Shown here: piece by piece, positions 54,557 to 63,720 of the stretch
Layout of the letters: each line of letters starts with the position of its first letter
Numbering within the stretch: position 1 is the stretch's first letter
Assembly: GCF_023559245.1 (NCBI RefSeq)
Contig: NZ_CP097462.1
Location: 186,001-250,000 of the forward strand
Reading direction: 5' to 3'
DNA: 64,000 nucleotides
From: Sphingomonas sp. KRR8
GTDB taxonomy: Bacteria > Pseudomonadota > Alphaproteobacteria > Sphingomonadales > Sphingomonadaceae
Made by a program: the position numbers and the translations under genes
The notes under the pieces: model-generated
Database searches by the model: none
What the model was told of the DNA's origin: nothing
Seen by the model: only the letters and a program-made list of their open reading frames with translations

Positions 54557-57178
54557 ATGACCGAATTGCCGAAGACCTTCGAGCCGGGCCCTATCGAGGC
54601 CCGCTGGTATGACCATTGGGAATCGACCGGCCTGTTCCGCCCGGAGCGGGGCGAGGCGGAGCCCTACACGATCGTCATGCCGCCGCCGAACGTCACCGGC
54701 AGCCTGCACATCGGCCATGCGCTGGACAACACGCTTCAGGACATCCTGATCCGTCGTGCGCGGATGCAGGGGAAGGATGCCCTGTGGGTGGTCGGGACCG
54801 ACCATGCGGGTATCGCCACGCAGATGGTCGTGGAGCGCAACCTCGACAGCCAGGGCGTGAAGCGGGCCGAGATCGGGCGCGAGGCATTCCTGGAGCATGT
54901 CTGGGAGTGGAAGGCGCAGTCGGGTGGCGCGATCACCCGCCAGCTGCGTCGGCTCGGCGCGTCCTGCGACTGGTCGAACGAGCGCTTTACCATGGACCCC
55001 GGCTTCTCGGCCGCGGTGACGCGGGTGTTCGTGGAGCTGCACAAGCGCGGGCTGCTGTACCGCGACAAGCGGCTGGTGAACTGGGATCCGCGCTTCCAAA
55101 CCGCGATCAGCGACCTAGAGGTCGAGACGCGTGACGTGCAGGGCAAGTTCTGGACCCTGCGCTATCCGCTTGGCGATGGCAGCGGGCACATCGAGGTCGC
55201 CACCACGCGGCCCGAGACGATGCTGGCCGACATGGCGGTCGCGGTGCACCCGATGGATGAGCGCTATACGGCGCTGGTTGGCAAGCAGATCCGGCTGCCG
55301 ATCACCGGGCGGCTGATCCCGATCGTCGCCGACGAGCATGCCGATCCGGAGCTCGGCTCCGGCGCCGTGAAGGTGACCCCTGGCCACGACTTCAACGACT
55401 TTGAGGTCGGCAAGCGCGCGGGCTTCGCGGCGCGCGATATGCTCAACATGTTCGATGCCTCGGCGCATGTGGTGCAGACGGCGGACGGGCTGGTGCCCGG
55501 TGACCTGCTCGGCCTGAACCGCGACGAAGCGCGGAAAGCGGTCGTCGCGCGGCTGGAGGCCGAGTGTGCGCTGGTGAAGGTCGAGGACCGGGTCATCGCG
55601 ACTCCGTTCGGCGACCGTTCCGGCGTGGTGATCGAGCCGTGGCTGACCGACCAATGGTATGTCGACGTGAAGCCGCTGGCTGAGCGGGCGATGCAGGCGA
55701 CCCGCTCGGGCGCGATCAAGATCGTGCCGGAGAGCTGGGCCAAGACCTGGTACAACTGGCTGGAGAACATCCAGCCGTGGTGCGTCAGCCGCCAGCTGTG
55801 GTGGGGACATCGGGTGCCGGCGTGGTTCGACGACGACGGCAACATCTATGTCGCGGAGAGCGAGGATCAGGCGCGCACTCAGGCTGGCAACCGGCCGCTA
55901 CGGCAGGACGAGGACGTCCTCGACACTTGGTTCAGCTCGGCGCTGTGGCCGTTCGCGACGCTCGGCTGGCCCGAGCAGACCGCGGACCTCACCCGGCATT
56001 ATCCCAACGACGTGCTCATCTCCGGCTTCGACATCCTGTTCTTTTGGGACGCGCGGATGGCGATGCAGGGGCTGGAGTTCATGGGCGATGTTCCTTGGAA
56101 GACGCTCTACCTGCACGGGCTGGTTCGCGATGCGCAGGGCCAGAAGATGTCCAAGTCCAAGGGCAACACGGTCGACCCGCTCGGGCTGATCGACCGCTAT
56201 GGCGCCGACGCACTGCGTTTCACGCTCACCGCGATGGAAAGCCAGGGCCGGGACATCAAGCTCGATGAGAAGCGTGTCGAGGGCTATCGCAATTTCGCGA
56301 CCAAGTTGTGGAACGCCGCGCGCTTCCTGCAGATGAATGGGGTCGGACCGTCGCAGTCCGTAGAGGCGCCGGTCGCAATCCTGCCGGTCAATCGCTGGAT
56401 CATCGGAGAGGTGGTGGAGACGCTCGCAAAGCTGAACCGCGCCTTCGACGAGCTGCGCTTCGACGGCATGGCGGACGCCATCTACCACTTCACCTGGGGC
56501 ACCTTCTGCGACTGGTATGTCGAGCTGGTGAAGGGCGCCTTCGACGACGAGACCAAGGCAGTAGCGGCCTGGGTCTTCGACCAGATCCTGGTCATGCTGC
56601 ACCCGTTCATGCCGTTCATCACGGAAGAGCTGTGGCATGGCGTCGGTGAGCGCCCGTACGACCTGATCGTCGCGAAGTGGCCGCAGCCGGCGGCGTCGGT
56701 CGATGCGGCGGCAAAGGGCGAGATCGAATGGCTCATCAGCCTGGTCAGCGAAGTGCGCTCGGCTCGCACCGAACTGAATGTTCCACCGGGCGAGCGTCTA
56801 ATTGGTTACATCGAGCAACCAGAGCCGTCTTCAGAAACGCTACTCGACAAGCATCAGGACATACTTCTTCGTATGGCGAAGGTCTCGTGGCAGCCGGTTT
56901 ACGGCAAGCGGGAAGGCGCCGTGTTGCGAATATCAGCCGGGCTAACTGAGTTGGTCATGCCCCTCCAAGGAGCTATCGACGTCTCGGCTGAACGCACCCG
57001 CCTCGCCAAAGCCATTGCGGTCGCCGAGAAGGATCGCGACGGGCTTGCGGCGCGGCTCGGCAATCCGAGCTTTACCGAGCGGGCCAAGCCCGAGGCGGTT
57101 GAGAAGGCGCGGGCCGATCATGAGGCGCGCAGCGCCGAGGCCGAACGGCTGGCGGCAGCGTTGGCGCGGCTGGGTTGA
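54557..57178 (+). CDS. valS: Valyl-tRNA synthetase
   Basis: An 873-residue class I aminoacyl-tRNA synthetase. HIGH is at 51-54 and KMSKS at 530-534. The editing domain contains [17 protein letters not shown]. The C-terminal coiled coil ends [10 protein letters not shown]. Complete. Confidence 0.98.
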   Translation: MTELPKTFEPGPIEARWYDHWESTGLFRPERGEAEPYTIVMPPPNVTGSLHIGHALDNTLQDILIRRARMQGKDALWVVGTDHAGIATQMVVERNLDSQGVKRAEIGREAFLEHVWEWKAQSGGAITRQLRRLGASCDWSNERFTMDPGFSAAVTRVFVELHKRGLLYRDKRLVNWDPRFQTAISDLEVETRDVQGKFWTLRYPLGDGSGHIEVATTRPETMLADMAVAVHPMDERYTALVGKQIRLPITGRLIPIVADEHADPELGSGAVKVTPGHDFNDFEVGKRAGFAARDMLNMFDASAHVVQTADGLVPGDLLGLNRDEARKAVVARLEAECALVKVEDRVIATPFGDRSGVVIEPWLTDQWYVDVKPLAERAMQATRSGAIKIVPESWAKTWYNWLENIQPWCVSRQLWWGHRVPAWFDDDGNIYVAESEDQARTQAGNRPLRQDEDVLDTWFSSALWPFATLGWPEQTADLTRHYPNDVLISGFDILFFWDARMAMQGLEFMGDVPWKTLYLHGLVRDAQGQKMSKSKGNTVDPLGLIDRYGADALRFTLTAMESQGRDIKLDEKRVEGYRNFATKLWNAARFLQMNGVGPSQSVEAPVAILPVNRWIIGEVVETLAKLNRAFDELRFDGMADAIYHFTWGTFCDWYVELVKGAFDDETKAVAAWVFDQILVMLHPFMPFITEELWHGVGERPYDLIVAKWPQPAASVDAAAKGEIEWLISLVSEVRSARTELNVPPGERLIGYIEQPEPSSETLLDKHQDILLRMAKVSWQPVYGKREGAVLRISAGLTELVMPLQGAIDVSAERTRLAKAIAVAEKDRDGLAARLGNPSFTERAKPEAVEKARADHEARSAEAERLAAALARLG

Positions 57179-57197
57179 TTGTCCAAGTGAGGACCTG

Positions 57198-58670
57198 ATG
57201 GCCGACGGCGACCCCGCAGCACGATCCGCCCCGCGTGGGCGCCGCGACCTGACGCAGGGGCCGATCACCCGGACGCTGATCGCCTTTGCGCTGCCGACGC
57301 TCGGCTCCTCGGTGCTGCAGTCGCTGAACGGCTCGATCAACACGGTGTGGGTCGGCCGCTTTCTTGGAGAAGGCGCGCTGGCGGCGACCAGCAATGCGAA
57401 CATGACCATGTTCCTGCTGATGTCGTTCGTGTTCGGCTTCGGCATGGCCTCGACCATCCTGATCGGACAGGCGTTCGGGCGGCGTGAGGTCGACCAGGCC
57501 CGGCGGGTGATCGGGACCGCCATCGGCGCCTTCAGCCTAGTGGCGATCGCCGTAGCGGTGCTCGGCTGGATCTTCGCGCCGCAACTGCTCAGCCTGCTCG
57601 CAACGCCGGAGGCGGCGCGGCCGCTGGCGCTGGCCTATCTGCGGGTCATTTTCCTTTCGATGCCCGGCGGGCTGATGCTGGTCCTGCTGATGATGGCGTT
57701 GCGCGGGGGCGGGGACAGCCTGACGCCACTCTGGTTCATGATCTTATCGGTGCTCCTCGACAGCGGTCTCAACCCCTTCTTCATTGCCGGGATCGGGCCA
57801 TTTCCGAAGCTTGGGATCGCCGGATCGGCCACCGCGACGGTCATCGCCAACACTGCCGCCCTGGTCGGGCTGGTCATCTACATCTACGCCCGCGACCTGC
57901 CGCTGCGTTTGCGCGGGGCGGAGTTGCGCTATCTTCGGCCTGACCCGGAGCTGCTCAAAATCATTCTGAAGAAGGGCCTGCCAATGGGCCTGCAGATGAT
58001 CGTCATTTCGGCTTCGGGGCTGGCACTGCTCGGGCTGGTGAACCACGAGGGCGTCGATACGACAGCGGCGTTCGGCGTGGCGATGCAGCTGTGGACCTAT
58101 CTGCAAATGCCCGCGATGGCGGTAGGCGCGGCGGTAAGCGCGATGGCGGCGCAGAATATCGGCGCGGGCCGGTGGGAGCGGGTTGGCCGGATCACGCGCT
58201 CCGGCGTGTTCACCACCCTTGCCCTGACAGGCGTGCTCGTGATCCTGCTTGCGGCCGCGGATCGAACCGCACTGTCGCTCTTCCTGGGGCCGAACAGCCC
58301 GGCCATGCCGATCGCCCGGCACATCCAATGGATGGCGACCTGGAGCTTCCTGCTGTTCGGCGTGACCCTTGTCCTGTTCGGAACGGTCCGCGCCAACGGC
58401 GCGGTAGTCGGGCCACTGGTCATCCTCTGCATCGGGCTGATCCCGGTGCGACTTGGCTTCATCTTCCTTGCCAGGCCCTACCTTGGTGCCGACGCTCTGT
58501 GGCTCAGCTTCCCGGTCAGTTCCTTGTCCAACCTGGTGCTGGCGGCCGCCTATTACCTTAAGGGCAACTGGCGGAAGATCCGCCTGCAAGTCCCACCGGC
58601 TACCGACGAATGCGTGGAGCTGTCCGAGACCGCCGGCGAGGCCGATGGCCGGATGAGCCCGACCGGCTAG
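57198..58670 (+). CDS. MATE family efflux transporter
   Basis: A 490-residue protein with about 12 membrane helices and two MATE repeats, each with the LPTLGSSVLQSLNGSINTVW-type start. The ATG at 57198 follows GAGGA 6 bases upstream, 20 bases after valS. It exports cationic drugs using H+ or Na+ gradients. Ends overlapping the convergent lipid kinase by 4 bases. Confidence 0.93.
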   Translation: MADGDPAARSAPRGRRDLTQGPITRTLIAFALPTLGSSVLQSLNGSINTVWVGRFLGEGALAATSNANMTMFLLMSFVFGFGMASTILIGQAFGRREVDQARRVIGTAIGAFSLVAIAVAVLGWIFAPQLLSLLATPEAARPLALAYLRVIFLSMPGGLMLVLLMMALRGGGDSLTPLWFMILSVLLDSGLNPFFIAGIGPFPKLGIAGSATATVIANTAALVGLVIYIYARDLPLRLRGAELRYLRPDPELLKIILKKGLPMGLQMIVISASGLALLGLVNHEGVDTTAAFGVAMQLWTYLQMPAMAVGAAVSAMAAQNIGAGRWERVGRITRSGVFTTLALTGVLVILLAAADRTALSLFLGPNSPAMPIARHIQWMATWSFLLFGVTLVLFGTVRANGAVVGPLVILCIGLIPVRLGFIFLARPYLGADALWLSFPVSSLSNLVLAAAYYLKGNWRKIRLQVPPATDECVELSETAGEADGRMSPTG

Positions 58671-59560
58671 GCGGGTACGGGCGCTGCGACCCACACCGCG
58701 GCGCGCGCCACGCTGACCTCGCACGGGGTCGAGGCGCACAGTTCGCCATCAACTGAGATCTTCTGCTGCGGACGGGCCGAAAGCTTCAGGCTGGTGCCCT
58801 TGTATTCGGTGACGGTCTGCTCGCGCGAGCGCAGTTTGAAGAGCGTCGCGAACCAACTCCAGGCAAGGCCGAACAGGCTTCGACCAGTGACAGCCTGGAC
58901 CATGATCTGTCCGCTCTGCACGCAGGCATTGTCCGTTAGTTCGATCCCGCCGTGGAAGCGCCCGTTGAAGATGCGAACTTCGGTCGCCCAGGTGCGGTGG
59001 ATCGTACTGCCATCGTCGATCGTCAGCCGAAAGGGTTTGAACTGGATAGCGACCCGTGCCGCCCAGATCAGATAGCCGATCATTCCAAGGGTGCGCTTCA
59101 GCTTGTGCGGGACCGTTTCGGCGATCATTGGGGACAGCCCCATGGCGGCCGCATTGGCGAAGTAGTCGCCGTCGATCGACCCAAGGTCGATGCGGAGTTT
59201 CCGGCCTTCGGCGATGACCCGCACTGCTCCTTCGAGGTCCTGCGGGATACCCAGCGTTCGCGAGAAGCTGTTGGCGGTCCCGAGGGGGAGGAGGGCGAAA
59301 ACTGTGTCCGTACCCAGAAAATCGTCGATCGTTGATGACAGCGAACCGTCGCCGCCGCCGACGATGATCATCGGTGCCTTCTCCGCCAGCGCTTGGCAGA
59401 CCGCTGGCCGAAGCGCGTCCGGATCCTTGATGGCGTGGGTTGCGAGTAGTTCGACTCCACTCTCCACCAGCAGGTCGCGCGCCTGCTCGAAGGCATCAGC
59501 GCCCTTGCGGCTCATCGCATTGACGATCAGCACGGCTTGTTTGGGGAGAGGTTTGATCAT
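58667..59560 (-). CDS. Diacylglycerol kinase-family lipid kinase
   Basis: A 297-residue lipid kinase of the DgkB/YegS class. GGGDGS is at 68-73 and LPLGTANSFSRTLGIP follows. The C-terminal beta domain ends with KISVDGELCASTPCEV. Divergent from hemB. Confidence 0.92.
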   Translation of the reverse strand: MIKPLPKQAVLIVNAMSRKGADAFEQARDLLVESGVELLATHAIKDPDALRPAVCQALAEKAPMIIVGGGDGSLSSTIDDFLGTDTVFALLPLGTANSFSRTLGIPQDLEGAVRVIAEGRKLRIDLGSIDGDYFANAAAMGLSPMIAETVPHKLKRTLGMIGYLIWAARVAIQFKPFRLTIDDGSTIHRTWATEVRIFNGRFHGGIELTDNACVQSGQIMVQAVTGRSLFGLAWSWFATLFKLRSREQTVTEYKGTSLKLSARPQQKISVDGELCASTPCEVSVARAAVWVAAPVPA

Positions 59561-59613
59561 TGTTCGCTCTCGAATGCTTGGGAGCGCGCTTCTTTCCCGC
59601 TAGGACGCGGGGC

Positions 59614-60606
59614 ATGACGGCTTCCTTCCCTGCCATGCGAATGCGGCGCGGCCGCTCCACTCCCTGGATGCGCGCGATGCTCGCCGAGCAACGACTGTCG
59701 CCAAGCGACTTCATCTGGCCCTTGTTCATCTGCGCCGGCAGCGGGTGCGAAGAGCCGATCGCCAGTCTTCCGGGAGTGAGCCGCTGGTCGGTCGATCGGA
59801 TCGGTGAGCAGGCGAAGCTCGCCGCATCGCTGGGAATCCCATGCGTCGCGCTGTTCCCCAATACGCCGGCAGGTCTGCGATCGGAACGGGCGGAAGAAGC
59901 GCTCAACCCTGACAATCTCATTTGCCGCGCGGTCAAGGCGGTAAAGGATGCCTGCCCCGGGGTTGGCGTGCTGACCGACGTGGCACTGGACCCCTACACG
60001 GCGCACGGTCACGACGGCCTGATCGACGCGGCGGGTCGGGTGATGAACGACGAGACCAGCAAGGTGCTGGTCGAGCAGGCGCTGGTGCAGGCCGAAGCGG
60101 GTGCGGACATCGTCGCGCCATCCGACATGATGGACGGGCGGATCGGCGCCATCCGCTCCGCGCTGGAAGATGCAGGCCGGCAGGATACGGCAATCATGGC
60201 CTATGCCGCTAAATATGCCTCGGCCTTCTACGGGCCGTTCCGCGACGCAGTCGGCTCGCGCGGTCTGCTCAAGGGCGACAAGCGCGGTTACCAGATGGAC
60301 CCCGCAAATTCCATCGAGGCGCTGCGGGAAGTGGCGCTGGACGTCGCGGAGGGCGCCGACATGGTGATGGTCAAGCCGGGGCTGCCGTATCTGGACATCG
60401 TCGCGGCGGTGAAGCGGGAGTTCCTGCTCCCGGTGTTCGCTTACCAGGTGAGCGGCGAATATGCGATGATCGAGCATGCGGCGGCGGCCGGTGCGGGTGA
60501 GCGGGATGCACTGATTTTGGAGACGCTGCTGGCGTTCAAGCGCGCCGGAGCGACCGGCATCCTGACCTATCATGCCGTGGACGCGGCGCGGCTGATCCAT
60601 GGCTGA
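59614..60606 (+). CDS. hemB: Delta-aminolevulinic acid dehydratase (porphobilinogen synthase)
   Basis: A 330-residue enzyme joining two aminolevulinate molecules to porphobilinogen in heme synthesis. The Schiff-base lysines are K200 (AAKYASAFYGPFRDA) and K254 (MVKPGLPYLD). The metal region reads ALDPYTAHGHDG, without the zinc cysteines, indicating a Mg-type enzyme. The ATG at 59614 matches the family. Overlaps the GNAT gene by 8 bases. Confidence 0.96.
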   Translation: MTASFPAMRMRRGRSTPWMRAMLAEQRLSPSDFIWPLFICAGSGCEEPIASLPGVSRWSVDRIGEQAKLAASLGIPCVALFPNTPAGLRSERAEEALNPDNLICRAVKAVKDACPGVGVLTDVALDPYTAHGHDGLIDAAGRVMNDETSKVLVEQALVQAEAGADIVAPSDMMDGRIGAIRSALEDAGRQDTAIMAYAAKYASAFYGPFRDAVGSRGLLKGDKRGYQMDPANSIEALREVALDVAEGADMVMVKPGLPYLDIVAAVKREFLLPVFAYQVSGEYAMIEHAAAAGAGERDALILETLLAFKRAGATGILTYHAVDAARLIHG

Positions 60607-61180
60607 GGTGTTGGCCGAGACCGAGCGACTGCGGCTGCGGACTTGGGGGCCAGATGACCGGGAGGAGTTCACTCGGGTGACGAACACGCCCGCGGTGATG
60701 CGCTGGCTGGGCGGGGTTTCCAACGAAGCGACCCGTGACGCCGCGTTCGACCGCATTGACGGCTTTCAGCGTGACTACGGCCACACTTTCTGGATCGTCG
60801 AGCGCACGAAAGATGGCGCGCTGCTCGGCTTTTGCGGGTTGAAGCGCGTCAATGCGCCGGGCGGTGAACCGCTTCATGGGCAGTTCGAGATCGGCTGGCG
60901 CCTGCGCGAGGATGCGTGGGGGCAGGGCTATGCCAAGGAGGCGGCAATGGCATCGCTGGACCTGGCGTTCGGCCGCTATGGAGCGCCGCATGTGCTCGCC
61001 ATGACCGTAGCCGGAAACGCCGCCAGCCAAGGGTTGATGAAACGGCTTGGCATGCACCGCCGCGAAGACCTCGACTTTGTCGATCGTCGCTTTCCGAACC
61101 CGAGCGATATCAATCCCGCGATCGTCTACCGGATCGATGCAGCCGAGTGGCCTGCGGCCCGTGAGGCGGCTCTGGCCTAG
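60599..61180 (+). CDS. GNAT family acetyltransferase
   Basis: A 193-residue N-acetyltransferase (RimJ/RimL-like). It has ETERLRLRTW at the start, GWRLREDAWGQGYAKEA (acetyl-CoA loop, about 100-116) and AGNAASQGLMKRLGM. The ATG overlaps the hemB end. Substrate unknown. Confidence 0.9.
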   Translation: MAEVLAETERLRLRTWGPDDREEFTRVTNTPAVMRWLGGVSNEATRDAAFDRIDGFQRDYGHTFWIVERTKDGALLGFCGLKRVNAPGGEPLHGQFEIGWRLREDAWGQGYAKEAAMASLDLAFGRYGAPHVLAMTVAGNAASQGLMKRLGMHRREDLDFVDRRFPNPSDINPAIVYRIDAAEWPAAREAALA

Positions 61181-61665
61181 GCGCCGAGGCGCTGCTGGAC
61201 CGCGTGGAGGCGCTCTGCGTGGCGGCGGTCGATGGCGCTGACCTCGTTCGCGGCCCGCGTGACGTTGGCGAGGTCGGCGGGGACGAGCTGGTTCACCGAC
61301 CGAGACGTCAATGCATCGATGTCGCCGAGCGCCTTGGTGACGGGATAGCGGGCGGCGATCGCAGCTGACACCAGCTGTTCGGCGGCGATCCAGCTTTCAC
61401 TCTGGCGCGGGCCGGCGCGAGCAGCGCTGGCTTCGGCGGCGGTGATCGCCCGCTCGGCATCGCCCTGCGCTCCGCGGGCGGTGGCGACCAGCCGCTCCAG
61501 TTGGGCAGCGATCGCGGAGCTGGCGGGCAGGCTGCCGCTGGTGTCGGCGATGGGTACGCGCGGGTCGATCCGCTCGGCGGCGCGAGGAGCAAGGCTCGGT
61601 TCATCGCCGGGCGTGCTGCAGGCGGCAAGACCGACGATGATCAGGAGTAGACCGCGGCGACGCAT
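61177..61665 (-). CDS. Small lipoprotein of unknown function
   Basis: A 162-residue protein with a lipobox GLAAC (C16) and a mostly helical Ala-rich mature part. No family recognised. It converges with the GNAT gene (4-base overlap). Confidence 0.75.
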   Translation of the reverse strand: MRRRGLLLIIVGLAACSTPGDEPSLAPRAAERIDPRVPIADTSGSLPASSAIAAQLERLVATARGAQGDAERAITAAEASAARAGPRQSESWIAAEQLVSAAIAARYPVTKALGDIDALTSRSVNQLVPADLANVTRAANEVSAIDRRHAERLHAVQQRLGA

Positions 61666-61746
61666 GACTGGTCCTTACGGAGCGGCAGCCTGCGCAACAA
61701 GGGGTTGCGCCCCTGCGATCATCCTCCTAGATGCCCCCCACGGCAA

Positions 61747-61823
61747 GCGCCCGTAGCTCAGCTGGATAGAGCATCAGACTACGAATCTGAGGGTCGGACG
61801 TTCGAATCGTTCCGGGCGCGCCA
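61747..61823 (+). tRNA. tRNA-Arg (anticodon ACG)
   Basis: A cloverleaf with acceptor GCGCCCG/CGGGCGC, anticodon stem TCAGA/TCTGA around CTACGAA (anticodon ACG), and an encoded CCA. It is closely similar to the TCT tRNA at 20211 in the acceptor and D arms. Confidence 0.97.
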
Positions 61824-61842
61824 TTTTCCGATCAGCGTTGAA

Positions 61843-62253
61843 CTAAGGAATCACCGTCAGGTCGACGCGCCGGTTCTGCGGCTCGCGCACGCCATCTGCA
61901 GTGGGGACCAGCGGGTCGGCCTCGCCGTGCGCGACGATTGCCAGCGCCTGCGGTTGCACGCCGCGCTGGAGCAGCGCCGAGCGAACGCTGGCGGCACGGC
62001 GCTCCGCAATTCGGCGATTGGCAGCGGACGATCCCGAGCGATCGGTGAACGCGTCGATGCGCGCGTGGCCACCGCCCCGCAGCCGCTCGGCGACGAGGTC
62101 GAGATTTCCGGTCCAGTCGGGCCGGATCGCCGATCCTTCACCACTGTCGAAGAAGATTGATGTCGCGCACGGGGCCGCGTTCGCCCTCGAGCACTCTATA
62201 GAGGGTGAAAGAGCGGCGCCCTGGAGGGCAATGACAAGCAAGGAAAGAAGCAT
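61843..62253 (-). CDS. OmpA-domain periplasmic protein
   Basis: A 136-residue secreted protein with a signal peptide and an OmpA C-terminal domain: IDAFTDRSGSSAANRRIAER (87-106), then a SVRSALLQRGV helix. It binds peptidoglycan in relatives. No membrane barrel is present. Confidence 0.85.
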   Translation of the reverse strand: MLLSLLVIALQGAALSPSIECSRANAAPCATSIFFDSGEGSAIRPDWTGNLDLVAERLRGGGHARIDAFTDRSGSSAANRRIAERRAASVRSALLQRGVQPQALAIVAHGEADPLVPTADGVREPQNRRVDLTVIP

Positions 62254-62359
62254 CAGCGGCCTTTTGGCAGGCGAGACCCGAGCTCGCCCGTCATGCGCCG
62301 CAGAAGTCGAAGATGTAAAGGGACAAGCCGGCAGCTCACGCCACGGGCGTCACTTGCCT

Positions 62360-62515
62360 TCAGGCGGCCGACAGCCCCTCGGCTTCGGCAGCGCGCGCGG
62401 CGAACTGCTGCGCCAGCTTTGCATGCCACTGGCGAGCATTATCGGTCATCGCCCGTTGCGCCGCCATCCGTTCTTCCGCTGCACGGCGGAAGTAATAACG
62501 CTGATTTGATTCCAC
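62360..62515 (-). CDS. Small Ala/Arg-rich protein, 51 residues
   Basis: A GTG-started frame giving a helical protein beginning VESNQRYYFRRAAEERMAAQ. Codon bias is coding-like and GGGGACGGG lies upstream. Similar small proteins with QxYYxxRAAEER occur widely in sphingomonads. Function unknown. Confidence 0.6.
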   Translation of the reverse strand: MESNQRYYFRRAAEERMAAQRAMTDNARQWHAKLAQQFAARAAEAEGLSAA

Positions 62516-62746
62516 TGCCCGTCCCCGGCTGAATCCACGTCAATTTGCTAGCAGAGCATGAGTGAAGAGTCCTACCGAGTGGTAAATATCCACAGGGCGG
62601 TCGCCGCGCGCATGGCTCGTCTCACCCCGGGACAGCACTGTGCTCTGGCGGTGACATCCTCACCTTCTCGACTTACCGACGAAACCCAACGGTTCATCGA
62701 CCGTTGAGCAAGCGAACTGAATTTCTTGGGCGAGAGGGTGCCTACC

Positions 62747-62989
62747 ATGCTCCAGCAGACCGATAATCAGCGCCGTGCGTTCGATCCGGCCGTGCGTGGC
62801 TATCACGTTGTCTACCGCGAGAATGCAGTGAACCGCTGTCCGGGCTGCGGCCGCAGTCATTGGCTGATCGGCCGGATGCTGGCCGAATGCGGATTCTGCG
62901 GCACGGCGTTGCCACTGAGCGAAAGTCAGGGGAGCGGCACTGTATTGTTCAAGAGCCACGGTCCGCGCGGTACCAAGCTCGCCGCCTGA
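62747..62989 (+). CDS. Small zinc-ribbon-like protein
   Basis: An 80-residue protein with paired CxxC motifs: C31/C34 (CPGCGRSHW) and C48/C51 (CGFCG), a likely zinc site. The ATG at 62747 has GAGAGG upstream; a longer TTG start at 62726 is possible. Function unknown. Confidence 0.8.
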   Translation: MLQQTDNQRRAFDPAVRGYHVVYRENAVNRCPGCGRSHWLIGRMLAECGFCGTALPLSESQGSGTVLFKSHGPRGTKLAA

Positions 62990-63028
62990 CGACTCCCCGG
63001 GCTGCCCCGTTTCGGCTATGGAACGGGG

Positions 63029-63364
63029 ATGGTCAGGGCGATTTCGGCAATGGCGCTGCTTGCTGCGCTGAGCTCATCGGCGGCGGGTGCACCGCACTCC
63101 ATCACCATCATCAATGGGACCGGCGCGCCGCTGCGCGATGTGGCTGCAAAGCCGGAAAAAGGCGGCAGCTGGGATTCGCTGACACCTGGGCTGAGCCCGG
63201 GTGCGAAGACCGGTGTTTCTGTCGATCCCGACCTTTGCGCTTACGAAGTGAAGGCGACGGCGGCCGGGGCCACTCTCACCTGGCGTGGGGTCAACCTCTG
63301 CGAGACCAGCTCGGTGACGCTGAACCGGCGGGCCGATGGGACACTCTGGGTCGACTACGACTGA
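63029..63364 (+). CDS. Secreted hypothetical protein
   Basis: A 111-residue protein with a signal peptide (AMALLAALSSSAAG) and a beta-rich mature part containing two cysteines. No family recognised. Its 3' end overlaps the convergent small membrane gene by 74 bases. Confidence 0.65.
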   Translation: MVRAISAMALLAALSSSAAGAPHSITIINGTGAPLRDVAAKPEKGGSWDSLTPGLSPGAKTGVSVDPDLCAYEVKATAAGATLTWRGVNLCETSSVTLNRRADGTLWVDYD

Positions 63365-63617
63365 CGCGGCGCGGCGCCACCCGGACCCGGGCTGCCGCCG
63401 CTGAGGCAGGACGCACGCTGTCGAGAAGCCTGGGTCCGGCGATGAAGACTACCAGCAGGCAGACACCGAAGAACAGCCATCCGAGCCAGCCGGGGTAGAG
63501 GTTCAGATAGTGCTTCCCGCGTTCCACTGCGCCTAATGCGATGGCCCATGTGACAGCCCACGCTTCCCAACGGGTGCGGATTACGAACAGGCGGCCAAGG
63601 CGCTTCAACATCGACAT
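63291..63617 (-). CDS. Small membrane protein, 108 residues
   Basis: The protein has two hydrophobic helices (TRWEAWAVTWAIALGAV and WLGWLFFGVCLLVVFIAG) and a basic Arg-rich tail. The tail overlaps the convergent gene, so the true end may be as annotated but is unusual. The ATG at 63617 lies inside an inverted TTAACCAT motif. Family unknown. Confidence 0.6.
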   Translation of the reverse strand: MSMLKRLGRLFVIRTRWEAWAVTWAIALGAVERGKHYLNLYPGWLGWLFFGVCLLVVFIAGPRLLDSVRPASAAAARVRVAPRRVSRSRPRVSHRPAGSASPSWSRRG

Positions 63618-63675
63618 ATGGTTAAGCAACCCCCGTGCCACTGGCGCAGTTCCGGGCTTTTTGCATTAACCATAT
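63616..63675. promoter_or_regulatory. Inverted TTAACCATAT motif pair
   Basis: ATATGGTTAA (63616-63625) and TTAACCATAT (63666-63675) are perfect 10-bp complements 40 bases apart, upstream of the small membrane gene. TTAACCAT resembles a CtrA-type half-site of alphaproteobacteria. Regulation by CtrA is an inference. Confidence 0.45.
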
Positions 63676-63720
63676 TGAGACACTGTCAGTTATCCCGACA
63701 GTCGAACAGGCGCGAGCAGC

